From Bradyrhizobium sp. (GTDB lineage Bacteria > Pseudomonadota > Alphaproteobacteria > Rhizobiales > Xanthobacteraceae), in assembly GCA_025960445.1 (NCBI GenBank), contig JAICIT010000101.1:1-7745 (forward strand): a DNA stretch of 7,745 bases. Direction: 5' to 3'. Each line of letters opens with the position of its first letter. Within the stretch, counting starts at the first letter, position 1. A model generated the notes under the pieces. That model worked only from the letters and a program-made list of their open reading frames with translations. It had not been told where the DNA came from and made no database searches. This document shows positions 5,830-7,745 of the stretch, piece by piece. Made by a program: the position numbers and the translations under genes.

Positions 5830-7342
5830 AGCCAGCATCGTTGGTGTCGCCCCGCATGGAATCATTGTCGGCGGTCTCATCCAGTTTTCGATACAGCGTG
5901 GAGCGCCCGATCTTCAGCCGACGCGCGACCTCGGACATCTGGCCGCGGTAGTGCGAGATCGCGAAGCGTATGATCTCGCTCTCCAGCTCTTCGAGTGGCC
6001 GCATCTCTCCGGCGTTGGTCAGCATGCCCAGCATCCCGGCGGCGGTTGCTGCGGGCGCAATCGGTATTTCAATACCGGAGACTAGTGTCGGTTCATTGGA
6101 ATGAGATGCCGCGAGGACCAGAGGCTCGCCAACAGCGCTGGTTGTTTCCATGCCGGTGGGTAATTGCGCGGAGACTTGCGGAAAATCCGCTATCCCGAGC
6201 TGGTCATGATCGCTCATGACCACGGCGCGATAGACTGCGTTTTCGAGCTGGCGGATATTTCCGGGCCATTCAAGCTGCGACAGGTGAGCCATCGCCTCGC
6301 CGCTGATGCCGCTGATGTGCCGGTTTTCTTCGGCGCAGAACCTCGCGAGAAAGTGCCGCAGCAGATGCGGGATATCTTCGCGGCGCATCCGTAACGGTGG
6401 AATCGTCAGTGGCAGCACATGCAGGCGATAGAACAGGTCTTCTCGAAACTGTCCGTCTTTGACGCGCTCGAGCAGCTTGCGGTTGGTTGCCGAGATAATG
6501 CGGACATCGACCTTCACCGGCTTGCGTCCGCCGACTGCCTCTACGGCGTCCTCCTGCAGCGCCCGCAGCAGTTTGACCTGTGCTGCGAGGGGCAATTCGC
6601 TGACCTCGTCGAGGAAGAGCGTGCCGCCGGACGCCTCGACGAATTTGCCTGTGTGGCGGTCCGTGGCGCCCGTAAAGGCGCCCTTCTCATGACCGAACAG
6701 AATCGACTCCACCAGATTGTCGGGAATTGCGCCGCAATTGACGGCGACGAACGGCTTCGATTTGCGTTCTCCGCTGCCGTGGATCGCGCGCGCGAACAGC
6801 TCCTTGCCGACGCCGGATTCGCCTTCGATCAACACCGGTATGGTGGAGGCGGCCGCCTTTTGCGCGATCCGCAGCACGCCAGTCATGGCCTCGCTGCGGG
6901 TGATGATATCCGCAAAGGTCAAGCGGCCTTCGCGACTGTGACGGATGCGCTGCAGCTCGCCCTTTAGCGCGCTGGTGTTGAGCGCGTTGCGCAGTGAGAC
7001 CTGCAACCGCTCGACGCCGACCGGCTTCACAACGAAATCCTGGGCGCCAGCGCGCATCGCCGAGACCACGTTGTCGATGCCGCCATGGGCGGTTTGCACG
7101 ACGACAGGAATATTGAGGCCGGCTTCTCGCATTTTGGCCAGCACACCCATGCCATCGAGACCGGGCATCACCAGATCCAGCACCATGGCATCGATCGCAG
7201 GAGCATCCGCGCTGGTCAGCAGCGTCATGACTGCGTCGCCGCTATCGACGACCACGGTCTCATAGCCGCATTTCTGCACCATGTTTTCGACAAGGCGGCG
7301 CTGAACCGGATCGTCGTCCGCAATCAAAATGGTGGCAGCCAT
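5828..7342 (-). CDS. sigma-54-dependent response regulator (NtrC family), TacA-like
   Basis: A cytoplasmic transcription activator of 504 residues with the full NtrC layout. The receiver domain (about 3-120) has acidic Asp9-Asp11, phospho-acceptor Asp56 in L-D-L-V-M-P, Thr84 and Lys106. The AAA+ domain (about 145-375) has Walker A G-E-S-G-V-G-K-E (174-181), the sigma-54 contact loop G-A-F-T-G-A (221-226) and Walker B T-L-F-L-D-E (241-246). A Fis-type helix-turn-helix lies at about 448-490 (R-R-L-K-I-G-R-S-T-L-Y-R-K). All residues for phosphorylation and sigma-54 activation are intact. From family knowledge the receiver and AAA+ segments look closest to Caulobacter TacA, a CtrA-controlled regulator fed by the ShkA-ShpA phosphorelay; that orthology is inferred, hence no symbol. 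A variable linker (about 395-445) separates AAA+ and HTH. The ATG at 7342 has GGGGA about 6 bases upstream. No histidine kinase gene is next to it, so it is an orphan here. A CtrA box lies about 60 bases upstream. Confidence 0.92.
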   Translation of the reverse strand: MAATILIADDDPVQRRLVENMVQKCGYETVVVDSGDAVMTLLTSADAPAIDAMVLDLVMPGLDGMGVLAKMREAGLNIPVVVQTAHGGIDNVVSAMRAGAQDFVVKPVGVERLQVSLRNALNTSALKGELQRIRHSREGRLTFADIITRSEAMTGVLRIAQKAAASTIPVLIEGESGVGKELFARAIHGSGERKSKPFVAVNCGAIPDNLVESILFGHEKGAFTGATDRHTGKFVEASGGTLFLDEVSELPLAAQVKLLRALQEDAVEAVGGRKPVKVDVRIISATNRKLLERVKDGQFREDLFYRLHVLPLTIPPLRMRREDIPHLLRHFLARFCAEENRHISGISGEAMAHLSQLEWPGNIRQLENAVYRAVVMSDHDQLGIADFPQVSAQLPTGMETTSAVGEPLVLAASHSNEPTLVSGIEIPIAPAATAAGMLGMLTNAGEMRPLEELESEIIRFAISHYRGQMSEVARRLKIGRSTLYRKLDETADNDSMRGDTNDAG

Positions 7343-7401
7343 GGCTTTCCCCGCGCACTACAACTATCTGTCTCGAATCGGGGCACTCTCGCCGATGCCG
7401 A

Positions 7402-7416
7402 TTAACGTGCTCTTAA
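7402..7416. promoter_or_regulatory. CtrA box between the divergent TacA-like and pepF genes
   Basis: The sequence reads TTAA-CGTGCTC-TTAA, a full palindromic-type CtrA box. The base after the second half is A on the plus strand and T on the minus strand, not the preferred C. It sits 60 bases upstream of the activator ATG and 61 bases upstream of the pepF ATG, so it could serve either. A GAATC site (CcrM methylation target GANTC) lies at 7375-7379. Confidence 0.6.
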
Positions 7417-7477
7417 ACGTTGCCGTCCTGCCTTCGCCCCGCTTGCCGCATTCGATCGAACACAGGTTTCGTACAAG

Positions 7478-7745
7478 ATGAACTCGCGCTCCGCTTCCGC
7501 TCTTCGCAAATCATCCGCTCAACGCAAGCCCACCAGCAAGAAAGCGTTAGCCAAATCCAAATCCGGAAAGCTGCCTGAATGGAACCTGGGCGATCTCTAT
7601 TCCGGCATCGACGCGCCGGAAATCACACGCGACCTTGAAAAGCTGGACAAGGAATGCGTTGCGTTTGAGACCGAATATAAAGGCAAGCTCGCCGAACAGA
7701 CGGCGCGCGAACAGGGCGGCGAGTGGCTCGCCGAAGCGGTAAGGC
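7478..7745 (+). CDS. pepF: oligoendopeptidase F (M3 family), N-terminal part, cut by the window edge
   Basis: The frame is open from the ATG at 7478 to the window end, 89 codons. After a Lys/Ser/Ala-rich leader of about 30 residues comes L-P-E-W-N-L-G-D-L-Y-S-G-I-D (residues 32-45), the typical opening of M3-family oligoendopeptidase F proteins, followed by a helical Glu/Lys-rich segment (E-I-T-R-D-L-E-K-L-D-K-E). These enzymes are cytoplasmic zinc metallopeptidases that cleave short peptides. The catalytic H-E-x-x-H motif lies far downstream, outside the window, so integrity cannot be judged. The ribosome site is weak (AGG at 7464-7466, 11 bases ahead). The gene diverges from the TacA-like regulator over 135 bases that contain a CtrA box. 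The leader is basic but lacks a hydrophobic core, so it is not a signal peptide. Confidence 0.8.
   Translation, partial: MNSRSASALRKSSAQRKPTSKKALAKSKSGKLPEWNLGDLYSGIDAPEITRDLEKLDKECVAFETEYKGKLAEQTAREQGGEWLAEAVR

Noticed and set aside
5513..6085. 190-codon plus-strand ORF across the activator-transpeptidase gap
   Set aside because: It starts at a TTG, has unconvincing low-similarity composition, and its second half is antisense to the Fis-type HTH of the activator.
6419..6967. 182-codon plus-strand ORF antisense to the sigma-54 activator
   Set aside because: Lies over the AAA+ domain of a clearly real gene; composition is typical of an antisense shadow.

Overview
The window looks like chromosomal core DNA from an alphaproteobacterium of the order Hyphomicrobiales, most likely the Bradyrhizobium/Rhodopseudomonas/Nitrobacter/Afipia group (family Nitrobacteraceae). 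I infer this from a GC content of roughly 60 %, a GapR (ex-DUF2312) homologue, a DUF1244 protein, a long DUF882/M15 peptidase, and three full CtrA-type boxes (TTAA-N7-TTAA) lying in intergenic DNA. I see no phage, insertion sequence, CRISPR array, rRNA or tRNA.

Layout. The left edge (2-214, +) holds the 3' end of a small Cys/Trp-containing protein whose start is outside the window. After about 300 gene-free bases come two small plus-strand genes: a DUF1244 protein (529-831) and gapR (1064-1336), a nucleoid-associated protein. gapR converges on three larger minus-strand genes. In their transcription order these are an NtrC-type sigma-54 activator resembling Caulobacter TacA (7342-5828), a YcbB/LdtD-type L,D-transpeptidase (5446-3287), and a DUF882/M15 peptidase resembling E. 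coli YcbK/MepK (about 3052-1427). At the right edge a plus-strand gene, the N-terminus of an oligoendopeptidase F (7478 onward), diverges from the activator.

How the genes may work together. The transpeptidase should make 3-3 (mDAP-mDAP) peptidoglycan cross-links. The MepK-like protein belongs to a family whose E. coli member cleaves those links. The pairing mirrors the ycbB-ycbK neighbourhood of E. coli, but here a strong intrinsic terminator separates the two genes and the peptidase has its own control region with two tandem CtrA boxes. A third CtrA box lies between the TacA-like regulator and pepF. The region therefore suggests cell-cycle (CtrA) control of a cell-wall hydrolase and of a sigma-54 activator. 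This is a reading of motifs and neighbourhood, not a demonstrated circuit.
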